Source: Curtobacterium sp. ER1/6 (GTDB taxonomy: Bacteria; Actinomycetota; Actinomycetes; Actinomycetales; Microbacteriaceae). From it: a stretch of DNA of 64,000 nucleotides. Under the pieces are notes generated by a model. The model was not told the origin of the DNA, made no database searches, and saw only the letters and a program-made list of their open reading frames with translations. The stretch lies in assembly GCF_001742745.1 (NCBI RefSeq), contig NZ_MJAK01000001.1, forward strand, positions 905,025 through 969,024, given 5' to 3'. The position numbers and the translations under genes are program-made. Numbering within the stretch: position 1 is the stretch's first letter; each line of letters starts with the position of its first letter. Positions 28,433 to 36,290 of this stretch are shown here, in pieces.

Positions 28433-28822
28433 GTGCCCGACACCCCCGAGAACGACAGCCCTGGGAACGACGTCCCGCAGGAGATCGCCGGCGAGGCGGC
28501 CGCCGCCGAGGCCCGCGACATCGCCGAGGTCCCCGCGGTCGAGCTCATCAACACCGTGGCGGTGCACCTGCTGAGCGCGGCGGCCGTCAAGGTCGGCCTG
28601 GCCGACGACCCACAGGAGCAGACGGACCTCGACGAGGCCCGGAAGCTCATCACGGCACTCGCCGGGCTCGTGACCGCCGCGGCCACCGAGATCGGCGACC
28701 ACCACGCGCGCCCGCTGCGCGACGGGCTCCGCTCGGTGCAGCTCGCGTTCCGCGAGGCGTCGACCATCCAGGACGCCCCGGGCAAGGGTCCGGGCGAGAA
28801 GTACACCGGGCCCGTCAACTGA
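28433..28822 (+). CDS. DUF1844 family protein
   Basis: 129 residues from GTG with GAGGAG 4 nt upstream. After an acidic N-terminal stretch the conserved core reads PAVELINTVAVHLLSAAAVKVGLA, then DLDEARKLITALAGLV and a C-terminal HHARPLRDGLRSVQLAFREAS, the DUF1844 pattern of short helical proteins encoded beside infC in many Actinobacteria. No catalytic motif or membrane segment. Function unknown. Confidence 0.85.
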   Translation: MPDTPENDSPGNDVPQEIAGEAAAAEARDIAEVPAVELINTVAVHLLSAAAVKVGLADDPQEQTDLDEARKLITALAGLVTAAATEIGDHHARPLRDGLRSVQLAFREASTIQDAPGKGPGEKYTGPVN

Positions 28823-28836
28823 CGCGACGCACCCGG

Positions 28837-28886
28837 TGACGGACGGGAGGCGCGTGACCGGCTGGTCACGCGCCTCCCGTCCGTCA
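28837..28886. repeat. 23-bp-arm inverted repeat containing the GGACGGGAGGCGCG motif
   Basis: Perfect inverted repeat, arms 28837-28859 and 28864-28886 with a 4-nt loop, between the convergent DUF1844 and maltokinase genes. The arms contain CGGACGGGAGGCGCG and its complement, a 15-mer found three more times in the window (41571, 41650, 47193). Likely acts as a bidirectional terminator. Confidence 0.8.
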
Positions 28887-28922
28887 GGGGCTGGTGCTGG
28901 TGCGGTCAGCGGGCCGGCGCGG

Positions 28923-30200
28923 TCACGCCGCGTCGCGGGACGCGAGCCGCGCGACAGCGGCGAGCGGGATGCCGGCCCAGTCCGGTCGGTTGCGGGTCTC
29001 GTAGACCACCTCGTACAGGGCCTTGTCGAGCTCGAAGGCGTCGAGGAGCGCTCGGTGGCCGCCGAGGTCCGTGCCGGTGCCGCGCTGGTAGCCGTCGAGG
29101 AACGCCTCGCGGGCGGCCTGTGCCCACGCGCCCGCGTCGACGAGAGCGTCGTCGTGCGCGAGCGAACCGGCGACGTAGTCGAAGGACCGGAGCATGCCGG
29201 CGACGTCGCGCAACGTGACGTCCGGGAGCGAGCGCTCGGTGAGCGGGCGGAGCGGCTCCCCCTCGAAGTCGAGGAACACCCACCCGCGGGGCTCCGGTGC
29301 CGCGAGTACCTGGCCGAGGTGCAGGTCGCCGTGGATGCGCTGCAGGGCGGGCCAATCGGCCGCGGCGGCCCGGTCGTACACGGCACGGACGGCGTTGACG
29401 TGCGGGGCGACGGTCGGGGCCTCGCGGACCGCGGCGTCGAGCCGCGCGTGCATCGTCGCGACGGCCGCGTTCCGGCGGGCCGCGTCGGCGGGCTCGGTCG
29501 GCAGCGCCTCGGCGAGGGTGCGGTGCACCTCGGCGAGCGCCGACCCGAGGGCCGCGGCCTGCGCGTCCCACGGCGTCCCCTCGCGGGCGTCGTGCAACGC
29601 CACCCGCCAGGCGTCCTCGAGCCCGGGGAGGAACTCCTGGGCGAAGGCGAGGTGTCCGGTGGCCGTGCCGTCCGGGCGTCCGGAGTCCGGCCACGTGGCC
29701 CGCAGTGCGCCGTACACGGTCGGGACCCGGGCGCTGCCCGCGGCCGACAGCGCGAGCTGCGTGGTGACGTCGGGGTTGTCGCCGTGGTGCAGGACGCGGA
29801 AGACCTTCACGATGACCTGCGCGCCGTCCGCGGTGTCGCAGATGACCGAGGTGTTCGACTGTTCGCCGGAGAGCACGCGCGACGCAGTCACCCGTCCGAT
29901 CGGGCGGAGGGACGACGGGTCGGCGTCGATGCGCTCGGCCAGTTCCTGCACCCACGCGGTGTCGGTCGTCGCGTCGACGGGATCCGACCCCGACGCGCCC
30001 GCCTCCGGTGCCGGGGTCAGCACCGGCACCTGGTAGAGCACCGGCCCGGTCGGCGCGTCGTCGAGGACGAGCCGGGTGCCGTCCGACTCGGACAGCGTGC
30101 GGAGGGACGGCGTGCTGCCCTTCGCCGTGTACCAGCGCTGCCGGGCGATCCAGCCCTCGAGCGTGCGGTCGTGGACGCGGTCGGGTGCCTCGGCGCTCAT
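28923..30200 (-). CDS. mak: Maltokinase-like phosphotransferase
   Basis: 425 residues. N-terminal cap (LEGWIARQRWYTAKG) and aminoglycoside-kinase-like core with the catalytic loop RIHGDLHLGQVL and metal motif FLDFEGEP, as in maltokinase (Mak/Pep2), which makes maltose-1-phosphate for GlgE alpha-glucan synthesis. Neither treS nor glgE is visible next to it, so the assignment rests on motifs. A -10 box TAGCGT lies 7 nt before the ATG, implying leaderless expression. Confidence 0.82.
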   Translation of the reverse strand: MSAEAPDRVHDRTLEGWIARQRWYTAKGSTPSLRTLSESDGTRLVLDDAPTGPVLYQVPVLTPAPEAGASGSDPVDATTDTAWVQELAERIDADPSSLRPIGRVTASRVLSGEQSNTSVICDTADGAQVIVKVFRVLHHGDNPDVTTQLALSAAGSARVPTVYGALRATWPDSGRPDGTATGHLAFAQEFLPGLEDAWRVALHDAREGTPWDAQAAALGSALAEVHRTLAEALPTEPADAARRNAAVATMHARLDAAVREAPTVAPHVNAVRAVYDRAAAADWPALQRIHGDLHLGQVLAAPEPRGWVFLDFEGEPLRPLTERSLPDVTLRDVAGMLRSFDYVAGSLAHDDALVDAGAWAQAAREAFLDGYQRGTGTDLGGHRALLDAFELDKALYEVVYETRNRPDWAGIPLAAVARLASRDAA

Positions 30201-30207
30201 GGGATGG

Positions 30208-30213
30208 ACGCTA
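30208..30213 (-). promoter_or_regulatory. -10 box of maltokinase (leaderless)
   Basis: TAGCGT on the minus strand, 7 nt before the ATG. Confidence 0.5.
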
Positions 30214-30257
30214 CGCGTCGGGACCGGAGTGCGTCCCGGGTGGCGCGTCCTCTGCTC

Positions 30258-30273
30258 TTTACAACGATGTACA
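30258..30273. promoter_or_regulatory. LacI-family-type operator
   Basis: TTTACAACGATGTACA: imperfect palindrome centred on CG with TACA/TGTA half sites, the layout of LacI/GalR-family operators. It lies 20 nt before the GH2 start and 58 nt before the divergent maltokinase start. The regulator gene is not in the window. Confidence 0.5.
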
Positions 30274-30292
30274 GAGCGACCAGCATGGGGGC

Positions 30293-32131
30293 ATGAGCTC
30301 CCTCGACGGCACCGGCGCCGCCCCCTCTCCCCGCGCATCCCTCCCCCTGGCCTCCGAGCAGGACGGCACGTACCCGCGCCCGCAGCTGCTGCGTCGTGCC
30401 TGGGCGGACCTCGACGGCACGTGGTCGTTCCGGAACACCGGGGACGACCCGTCGTGGCGGAGCGGTCTCCCCGACGCGCGGGACATCACGGTGCCGTTCC
30501 CGCCCGAGTCGCCGGCGTCCGGCATCGACGAACCGGGGTTCCACCCCGTCGTCTGGTACGCCCGCACCCTGACCCGGGCCGAGCTCGACGCCGCCGGGTA
30601 CGGCCCCGGGGCCGATCGGCTGCGGCTGCACTTCGGCGCCGTCGACCACCGCGCCCGGGTCTGGATCGACGGCCGGTTCGTCGGCGAGCACGAGGGCGGC
30701 CACACCCCGTTCTCGTTCGACGTCACCGAGGCGCTCGGCACCGACCCCGACGGCGAGCACGTGCTGGTCGTCCGCGCCGAGGACGACCCGCACGACGTCA
30801 CGCAGCCCCGCGGCAAGCAGGACTGGCACGAGGAGCCCCACGCCATCTGGTACCGCCGCACCACCGGGATCTGGCAGACCGTGTGGCTCGAGGCCGTGCC
30901 GTCGCGGTCGATCGCGGCCCTCCGCTGGACGAACGTCGACCACGCCACGGTTCGCCTGACGGTGCGGCTCGCCGGCGAGCGCAGGGCAGCCGAACGGGTC
31001 CGCGTGGAGGCCTGGTGGCAGGGCACGGGCGAGGAGCTCGCGTCGGTCGAGGTCGCCGTGCCCGCCGACGCCGACGAGGTCGTCGTCCCGGTGACCGTCG
31101 CCCGCCAGACGAACGGCCAGGCCGAGGACGAGCTGGTGTGGAGCCCGGAGACCCCGCGCCTCGTCGACGCGACGGTGGCACTCGTCGGGGTCGACGCGGT
31201 GGCGAGCTACTTCGGCCTGCGGACGGTCGGCACGGACGGCGGCGCGTTCCTGCTGAACGGGCGGGCGTACGACGTCCGCAGCGTGCTCAACCAGGGCTAC
31301 TGGCCCGAGTCGCACCTCGCGGCCCCGTCCCGCGCGGCCCTCCGGCGCGAGGTCGAGCTCATCAAGGAGCTCGGCTTCACCGCGGCGCGGAACCACCAGA
31401 AGATCGAGGACCCGCGCTTCCTCTTCTGGGCGGACCGCCTCGGGCTGCTCGTCTGGGGTGAGGCGCCGGGCGCGTACGCGTTCTCCCCGCTTGCGGTGCA
31501 GCGGCTGGTGCGCGAGTGGATGGACGCCGTCGAACGGGACGCCTCCCACCCGTCGATCGTCACGTGGGTCCCCGCGAACGAGAGCTGGGGCGTGCAGCAC
31601 GTCGCGACCGACCCGGCACAGCAGGCGTACGCCCGGGCGCTCGCCGACCTGACGCGGGCACTCGACCCGACCCGCCCGGTGATCTCGAACGACGGCTGGG
31701 AGCACACGAACTCCGACATCGTCACGGTCCACGACTACGAGGGCGACGGCGTCCGGCTCGCGGCGACCTACGCGGACGACGCGGCACGGACGGCGCTGCT
31801 CGGCGGCCGCGGACCCGCCGATCGCCGGATCCTGGTCGGTGGGGCGACCGACGAGGGCCAGCCGGTGATGCTGACCGAGTTCGGCGGCGTGGACTTCCAG
31901 CCGGGAGCCCGCCGCGAGGACGGCTGGGGCTACACCTCGGCCGTCGACGGCGACGACTGGGTGACCCGGATCACGGCGCTGTACGACGGCGTTCGGGCGA
32001 GCTCGTTCCTGGCCGGGTCGTGCTGGACGCAGCTCACGGACACGATGCAGGAGACGAACGGGCTGCTCAACTCCGACCGCAGCCCGAAGGTGCCGATCGA
32101 GCGGATCCGGGCGGCCGTCACCGGGCGCTGA
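30293..32131 (+). CDS. GH2 family glycoside hydrolase (beta-galactosidase/beta-glucuronidase type)
   Basis: 612 residues, cytosolic. Jelly-roll sugar-binding domain (residues about 30-190), Ig-like domain, then a TIM barrel with acid/base Glu in WVPANESWG and nucleophile Glu in VMLTEFGG. RNHQKIEDPRFLFWADRLGLLVWGE is typical of GH2. At about 600 residues it is closer to beta-glucuronidase-like or short beta-galactosidase members than to LacZ. ATG chosen with a GGGGG ribosome site; a LacI-type operator lies in the promoter region. Exact sugar is not inferable. Confidence 0.9.
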   Translation: MSSLDGTGAAPSPRASLPLASEQDGTYPRPQLLRRAWADLDGTWSFRNTGDDPSWRSGLPDARDITVPFPPESPASGIDEPGFHPVVWYARTLTRAELDAAGYGPGADRLRLHFGAVDHRARVWIDGRFVGEHEGGHTPFSFDVTEALGTDPDGEHVLVVRAEDDPHDVTQPRGKQDWHEEPHAIWYRRTTGIWQTVWLEAVPSRSIAALRWTNVDHATVRLTVRLAGERRAAERVRVEAWWQGTGEELASVEVAVPADADEVVVPVTVARQTNGQAEDELVWSPETPRLVDATVALVGVDAVASYFGLRTVGTDGGAFLLNGRAYDVRSVLNQGYWPESHLAAPSRAALRREVELIKELGFTAARNHQKIEDPRFLFWADRLGLLVWGEAPGAYAFSPLAVQRLVREWMDAVERDASHPSIVTWVPANESWGVQHVATDPAQQAYARALADLTRALDPTRPVISNDGWEHTNSDIVTVHDYEGDGVRLAATYADDAARTALLGGRGPADRRILVGGATDEGQPVMLTEFGGVDFQPGARREDGWGYTSAVDGDDWVTRITALYDGVRASSFLAGSCWTQLTDTMQETNGLLNSDRSPKVPIERIRAAVTGR

Positions 32132-32160
32132 CGGGCGGCACGTCGGTCCGTTCCCGCAGA

Positions 32161-32220
32161 ACGCAACGTGGGCGGTTCCTCGCAGCGGCATTCCACTGCG
32201 AGGAACCGCCCACGTTGCGT
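32161..32220. repeat. 25-bp-arm inverted repeat element, copy 1
   Basis: Perfect arms 32161-32185 and 32196-32220 with a 10-nt loop, plus an outer CCCGCA/TGCGGG pair (32153-32158, 32223-32228). The arms (starting ACGCAACGTGGGCGG) are identical to those of the element at 40744-40803; only loop and flanks differ. Lies between the convergent GH2 and alpha/beta hydrolase genes. Confidence 0.9.
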
Positions 32221-32232
32221 GTTGCGGGAGGG

Positions 32233-33084
32233 TCAGGACGCGAGGAAGCGCAGGACCGTCTCGTTCCACTCGTCCTTGTGCGAGGCGAGCACACCGTGCG
32301 GGCCGCCCTCGATGACGTGCGTCTGCGCGTTCGGGATCGCCGCCGCGGTGCGCTGACCGGACGCCTCGAACGGCACGATGCCGTCCGAGTCGCCGTGGAT
32401 GACGAGCGTCGGGACGTCGATCTTCGTCAGGTCGTCGCGGAAGTCCGTCGTCGCGAAGGCGACCGTGCAGTCGAGCGTGCCCTTCGGCGAGGCGAGCTCG
32501 GCGATCGACAGGTCGTACGCACGCTGGTCGTCGCTCACGAGCGGCTTCTTGAGCAGGCCCGGCTCGCCGCCCGCCGTGTAGAACATGTCGACGAACTGGT
32601 GCAGGAACGCGGCACGGTCGCCCGTGATGCCGTTCGCGAACCAGTCGGCGAGGTCCTGGTCGACCGCGCCGTCAGGGTTGTCGTCCGACTTCCACAGGTA
32701 GGGCGGCACCGCGCTGGCGAAGACGAGCTTCTTGATGTTGCCGGTGCCGTACCGCGAGGCGTAGCGCGCGAGCTCGCCGCCGCCCATCGAGAACCCGATC
32801 AGCGTGACGTTCGACAGCCCGAGTTCGGTGATGAGCTTGTCGAGGTCCGCGGCGAAGGTGTCGTAGTCGTACCCGCCCCAGGGCTGCGAGGACTGGCCGA
32901 ACCCGCGGCGGTCGTAGGCGATGACGCGGTGGCCGGCCTCGACGAGTGCCGGGATCTGGCCCTCCCACGAGCGGCCGGAGAGCGGCCAGCCGTGGATGAG
33001 GACGACCGGGTCGCCCGAGCCGAAGTCGTCGTAGTGCAGGTCGATGTCGTGGCCGTTCTCGGCGCCGACGGTGATGAAGGGCAT
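32233..33084 (-). CDS. Alpha/beta hydrolase (arylesterase / non-heme chloroperoxidase type)
   Basis: 283 residues. Catalytic Ser in LIGFSMGGGELARY, oxyanion HGWP near the N-terminus, Asp in HGDSDGIVP and His in GGPHGVLASH: a complete triad in the arrangement of cofactor-free haloperoxidases and arylesterases. ATG preceded by AGGAGGAATC. Cytosolic, single gene between convergent and divergent neighbours. Natural substrate unknown. Confidence 0.9.
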   Translation of the reverse strand: MPFITVGAENGHDIDLHYDDFGSGDPVVLIHGWPLSGRSWEGQIPALVEAGHRVIAYDRRGFGQSSQPWGGYDYDTFAADLDKLITELGLSNVTLIGFSMGGGELARYASRYGTGNIKKLVFASAVPPYLWKSDDNPDGAVDQDLADWFANGITGDRAAFLHQFVDMFYTAGGEPGLLKKPLVSDDQRAYDLSIAELASPKGTLDCTVAFATTDFRDDLTKIDVPTLVIHGDSDGIVPFEASGQRTAAAIPNAQTHVIEGGPHGVLASHKDEWNETVLRFLAS

Positions 33085-33206
33085 GATTCCTCCTGTCGTG
33101 GTTCTTCCAGGGAACGCGGCTGATGCAACTCCCGGCACCCTGGTGCTCCCTGGAGGTGCGGCGACCGGACAGTGGACGTCGGCTGTGGAGGTGGGAAGAT
33201 CGGTCG

Positions 33207-34442
33207 GTGACCGACCTGGCGGAGACGACCCGTGCCTCCCGGCAGGTGCCGCCGTCCCGCGCCCGTCGCCTGCTCACGGTCGGCCTGGAGGGACGGCACA
33301 GCGGGTGGACCGCTCCCCTCCTCGTGTGGCTGGCTTCCCGCGTGGTCAGCACCGTCCTGCTGCTCAAGGTCTGGCTGCTCGCCACCGCGTACGGCTGGCG
33401 GTTCGCGTCGTACCGACGCGAGGGGACCTTCACGGCGTTCCTCGGGTCGTGGGACGCGTCCTTCTACCGGACCATCGCCGAGCACGGCTACCCGACGGCG
33501 CTGCCCACCGATGCGGCGGGCCACGTGCTGCCGAACCCGTGGGCCTTCCTGCCGGTCTTCCCGGCGCTGGCGCGGCTGGTCCAGCCACTGGTCGGCGGGT
33601 CCTTCTGGGCCGCCGGCGTGCTCGTCGCCACGCTCGCCGGGGCCGGCACGTGCGTCGTGCTCTGGCACCTGGTTCGCGCGGTGACCGACGAGCGGCGGGC
33701 GACCCGGGCGACGGCGCTCTTCGCGTTCGCGCCGACCGGGTTCCTGCTGCAGGTGGCGTACGCCGAGAGCACGTTCCTGCTCCTGCTGTTCGGCGGCCTG
33801 CTCGCACTGGTGCGCCGGCGGTACTGGCTCGTGCTGCCGCTCGGGCTCGTCGCGGCGTTCACGAAGCCGGGGGTGCTCGCGCTCGCGGTGGCCCTCGCGG
33901 TGCACCTGGTCGTGCGGGTCGTCCGGGAGCGCCGGGCGCTGCCGGTGCGCGACGCGGTGGCGATCGTCGTCGCCGGGCTCGGGGTCGCGGCCGCCGGACT
34001 CGCGTGGCCCGTCGTCGCGTCGGTGGTGACGGGGCGGCCGGACGCCTACCTCGAGACGGAGACGTCCTGGTGGGTCGGGTTCGTCGGGCTGCAGCACTTC
34101 GAACCGCTGACGCCCTGGTTCCGGATGGCGTCGACGTGGCTCGGGCCGCTCGGGGTCGTGCTCGTGGTCGGTGTGCTCGCCGCCGCGGTGTGGTCCTGGA
34201 CCCGGCGGGGCGTCCGCGCGCTCGGGACGGACGTCGTGGCGTTCACGGCGTCGTACGCGCTGTACCTCGTCGCGGTGTTCCTGCCGCAGCAGAGCCTGCC
34301 GCGACTGCTCATGCCGACGGCGCCGCTCCTCGGGGCGGCGGGGTTCACGGGGACGCGGCGGCGGACGGTCGCGTGGCTCGTGGTCGGGGTGTGCCTGCAG
34401 CCGGTCGCGGTCGTGCTGCTGTGGTTCCTCGGGTTCCCCTGA
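33207..34442 (+). CDS. Polytopic membrane protein, PIG-V-like mannosyltransferase
   Basis: 411 residues with about nine predicted membrane segments. The first extracytoplasmic loop contains GSWDASFYRTIAEHGYP, matching the WDs/a-x-(Y/W) signature of PIG-V and related lipid-linked mannosyltransferases, followed by NPWAFLPVFPAL and LFAFAPTGFLLQVAYAES, both typical of this family. Likely adds a sugar from a polyprenyl-phosphate donor on the outer face of the membrane. GTG start with AGGTGGGA upstream. Acceptor unknown. Confidence 0.8.
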   Translation: MTDLAETTRASRQVPPSRARRLLTVGLEGRHSGWTAPLLVWLASRVVSTVLLLKVWLLATAYGWRFASYRREGTFTAFLGSWDASFYRTIAEHGYPTALPTDAAGHVLPNPWAFLPVFPALARLVQPLVGGSFWAAGVLVATLAGAGTCVVLWHLVRAVTDERRATRATALFAFAPTGFLLQVAYAESTFLLLLFGGLLALVRRRYWLVLPLGLVAAFTKPGVLALAVALAVHLVVRVVRERRALPVRDAVAIVVAGLGVAAAGLAWPVVASVVTGRPDAYLETETSWWVGFVGLQHFEPLTPWFRMASTWLGPLGVVLVVGVLAAAVWSWTRRGVRALGTDVVAFTASYALYLVAVFLPQQSLPRLLMPTAPLLGAAGFTGTRRRTVAWLVVGVCLQPVAVVLLWFLGFP

Positions 34443-34465
34443 GCGCGCCGGCCGGTGGATGCGGT

Positions 34466-34528
34466 CGAACCACGGTTCCGACGTCGAACCAGGGCGGGCG
34501 GCTGGTTCGACGTCGCTTCCGTGGTTCG
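34466..34528. terminator. 26-bp inverted repeat between convergent genes
   Basis: Arms 34466-34491 and 34503-34528 pair with only a 3-nt internal mismatch (TTC opposite CTT) and an 11-nt loop. Contains GTCGAACCA repeats. Fills the junction of the mannosyltransferase and amidase genes. Confidence 0.75.
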
Positions 34529-34561
34529 TCCCACGTCGTGGGGGCCGCCCGGGGCGCGGTT

Positions 34562-35629
34562 CTACGCGTCGAACGTGTGGAACCAGGCGGTACCGCCCGG
34601 GTGCTGCACGGTGATCATCTCGTCGAGGTCGCGGTACGGACCGTCCTGGTTGTGGCTCGCCGACTTGATCCGGACGGTGCCGTCCGGCTCGGTGAAGACC
34701 TCGGAGACGATCGTCACGTGGTCGGGCGACTGGTTGTCGTTCCAGTCGTAGAACACGATGTCGCCGACCCTGACCTTGCTCCGCTCGTCGAGGGAGCGTC
34801 GGGTCAGCCCGAACTCCGCGGCGTTGGCCGTCATCCACGGGTCCATCGCCGGGCAGTACGTCCACGTGGCGCTGTGCTGGGCGCCGCCGGCCCGGTTGTA
34901 CCAGTCGGAGCGCTGCTGCCACCCGCGGGCGACCAGGGTCTGCGACACGTAGTTCGCGCAGTCGCCGCCGATCGGGTTCATGGTGCCGTACTCGGCGAGG
35001 TTGTAGTCGGACCAGTACCGCATCGCGTACGCGAGCTGCCGGTCGACGTCGGTCAGCGCCGCGTAGGCGACCGTCGTCGTCGCGACCGCCGTCGATGCGT
35101 CAGGGACGGGTGCGGCCGTGGGCGTCGGGGTCGCGGTCGCCTGGTCCTGGGTCGCGCCGGCCTGCCCGTCGTTCGCCGCGCTGCCGTTGCCGTCCGAGGA
35201 CCGGTTGGCGGACGGACTCGGCGCGACCGCCGTCGTGAAGAGCGCCACGTCCGCCGAGCCGGGCGTGTACATCGCCTGGTGCGGAGCCGTGAAGGTCACC
35301 TTCGTCGCCGAGGCCCGCACGTCACGCGCCGCGATCCCGCCGACCGTCACCCCACGCACCTCGGCCAGGCCGGTTCCGGCGACCGTGACGGTGACGCCGC
35401 CGGCGAGCGGGACCTGTGCGGGCTCGATCGACGAGGCCGCCGGGCGGGCGCTCGACGACGACCCACCGTCCTTGCCACCGGAGGCCGCCTCGGACGACCT
35501 CGACGATCCGGACGAGCCCGACGGGCTCGACGTGGCGTCGTCGCCGCGGGAGCAGGCGGCGACGGCGAACCCGATGCCGGCGACGCCGGCGAGGGAGAGC
35601 AGGGAGCGGCGGGTGAACGAGGCAGTCAT
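34562..35629 (-). CDS. Secreted lipoprotein with IPT/TIG and amidase (amidase_6) domains
   Basis: 355 residues. N-terminus TRRSLLSLAGVAGIGFAVAACS shows both a twin-arginine-like RR and a lipobox (AVAAC). A Ser-rich linker leads to an IPT/TIG-like beta domain (about 70-135), then a Pro/Thr-rich linker and the C-terminal putative amidase domain: DCANYVSQTLVARGW with the likely catalytic Cys, DHVTIVSEV and SHNQDGPYRDL. Domains of this type act on cell-wall peptides. A -10 TACCCT lies 9 nt before the ATG. Confidence 0.82.
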   Translation of the reverse strand: MTASFTRRSLLSLAGVAGIGFAVAACSRGDDATSSPSGSSGSSRSSEAASGGKDGGSSSSARPAASSIEPAQVPLAGGVTVTVAGTGLAEVRGVTVGGIAARDVRASATKVTFTAPHQAMYTPGSADVALFTTAVAPSPSANRSSDGNGSAANDGQAGATQDQATATPTPTAAPVPDASTAVATTTVAYAALTDVDRQLAYAMRYWSDYNLAEYGTMNPIGGDCANYVSQTLVARGWQQRSDWYNRAGGAQHSATWTYCPAMDPWMTANAAEFGLTRRSLDERSKVRVGDIVFYDWNDNQSPDHVTIVSEVFTEPDGTVRIKSASHNQDGPYRDLDEMITVQHPGGTAWFHTFDA

Positions 35630-35638
35630 GTCTGCACC

Positions 35639-35644
35639 AGGGTA
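35639..35644 (-). promoter_or_regulatory. -10 box of the amidase lipoprotein
   Basis: TACCCT on the minus strand, 9 nt before the ATG; short-leader or leaderless start. Confidence 0.35.
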
Positions 35645-35703
35645 GGCGACGGTGCGGCAGGATCACCGGAAGCGCACCACCGACCGGAAGGACCGCCACC
35701 CGC

Positions 35704-36087
35704 ATGCCCGAGAGCCACGACTTCTTCGTCGCCGCCGACCCCGACTCCACCCGCCTCCGCGTCCGCGACGCACTCGTCCGTGAGGGCTACACCGTCGAGG
35801 ACGGCGCGCAGGGCGCCCTGCGTGCGACCCGCGGCAGCCTGGGCGTCACCCTGTTGATCGGGGCGCTCGCGGGCGAGCGGACGTTCCACACCCGGCTCGA
35901 CGTGCAGCTCATGGTCGCACCGGACGGGAGCACGGTGGCACGGCTCCTCCGCGGGTCCGGGCGGGCGGTGCTGAAGGGCGGGGCGATCGGCGTCGCCCGC
36001 GGCACCCGGGCGTTCGAGCAGGCCGCCAACGCGATCCACGCCGAACTCGCACGCGCCGGCGTGCTGACGGACAGCGCTCCGAGCTGA
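35704..36087 (+). CDS. Small conserved-looking protein of unknown function
   Basis: 127 residues, start ATG with GGAAGGA upstream. Begins MPESHDFFVAADPDS, has an alternating beta pattern (GYTVEDGAQGALRATRGSLGVTLLIG) and a C-terminal helix; no transmembrane segment, signal or catalytic motif that I recognise. Divergent from the amidase lipoprotein gene and followed by a strong hairpin and tRNA-Ala. Codon use resembles its neighbours. I assign no function. Confidence 0.7.
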   Translation: MPESHDFFVAADPDSTRLRVRDALVREGYTVEDGAQGALRATRGSLGVTLLIGALAGERTFHTRLDVQLMVAPDGSTVARLLRGSGRAVLKGGAIGVARGTRAFEQAANAIHAELARAGVLTDSAPS

Positions 36088-36105
36088 CCACGGACCCCGG
36101 GAACG

Positions 36106-36135
36106 AAGAAGGCCACCCGACTGGGTGGCCTTCTT
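36106..36135. terminator. Bidirectional terminator of the small gene and tRNA-Ala
   Basis: Perfect 13-bp stem (36106-36118 with 36123-36135, 4-nt loop); AAGAAGG at one end gives a CTTCTT run on each transcript. It lies 19 nt after the protein stop and 5 nt after the tRNA 3' end on the other strand. Confidence 0.85.
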
Positions 36136-36140
36136 GCATC

Positions 36141-36216
36141 TGGTGGAGCTAAGGGGATTCGAACCCCTGACCTTCTCATTGCGAACGAGACGCGCTACCA
36201 ACTGCGCCATAGCCCC
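36141..36216 (-). tRNA. tRNA-Ala (anticodon CGC)
   Basis: 76 nt including encoded CCA. Acceptor GGGGCTA pairs with TAGCTCC, D-arm TGGCGCAGTTGGTAGCGC, anticodon loop TTCGCAA (CGC, reads GCG), T-arm GGGGTTCGAATCCCC. The G3-U70 wobble pair that identifies alanine tRNAs is present. Confidence 0.97.
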
Positions 36217-36228
36217 GAGTGCTCGACC

Positions 36229-36258
36229 ACAGTAACACCACCGTGAGCGCGATCCGAA
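36229..36258 (-). promoter_or_regulatory. Promoter of tRNA-Ala
   Basis: Minus strand TTCGGA (36253-36258), 18-nt spacer, TACTGT (36229-36234), 12 nt before the mature tRNA. Confidence 0.6.
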
Positions 36259-36290
36259 ATCGGGACGCAGCGGCCGGGCGCGCCGCGGCG

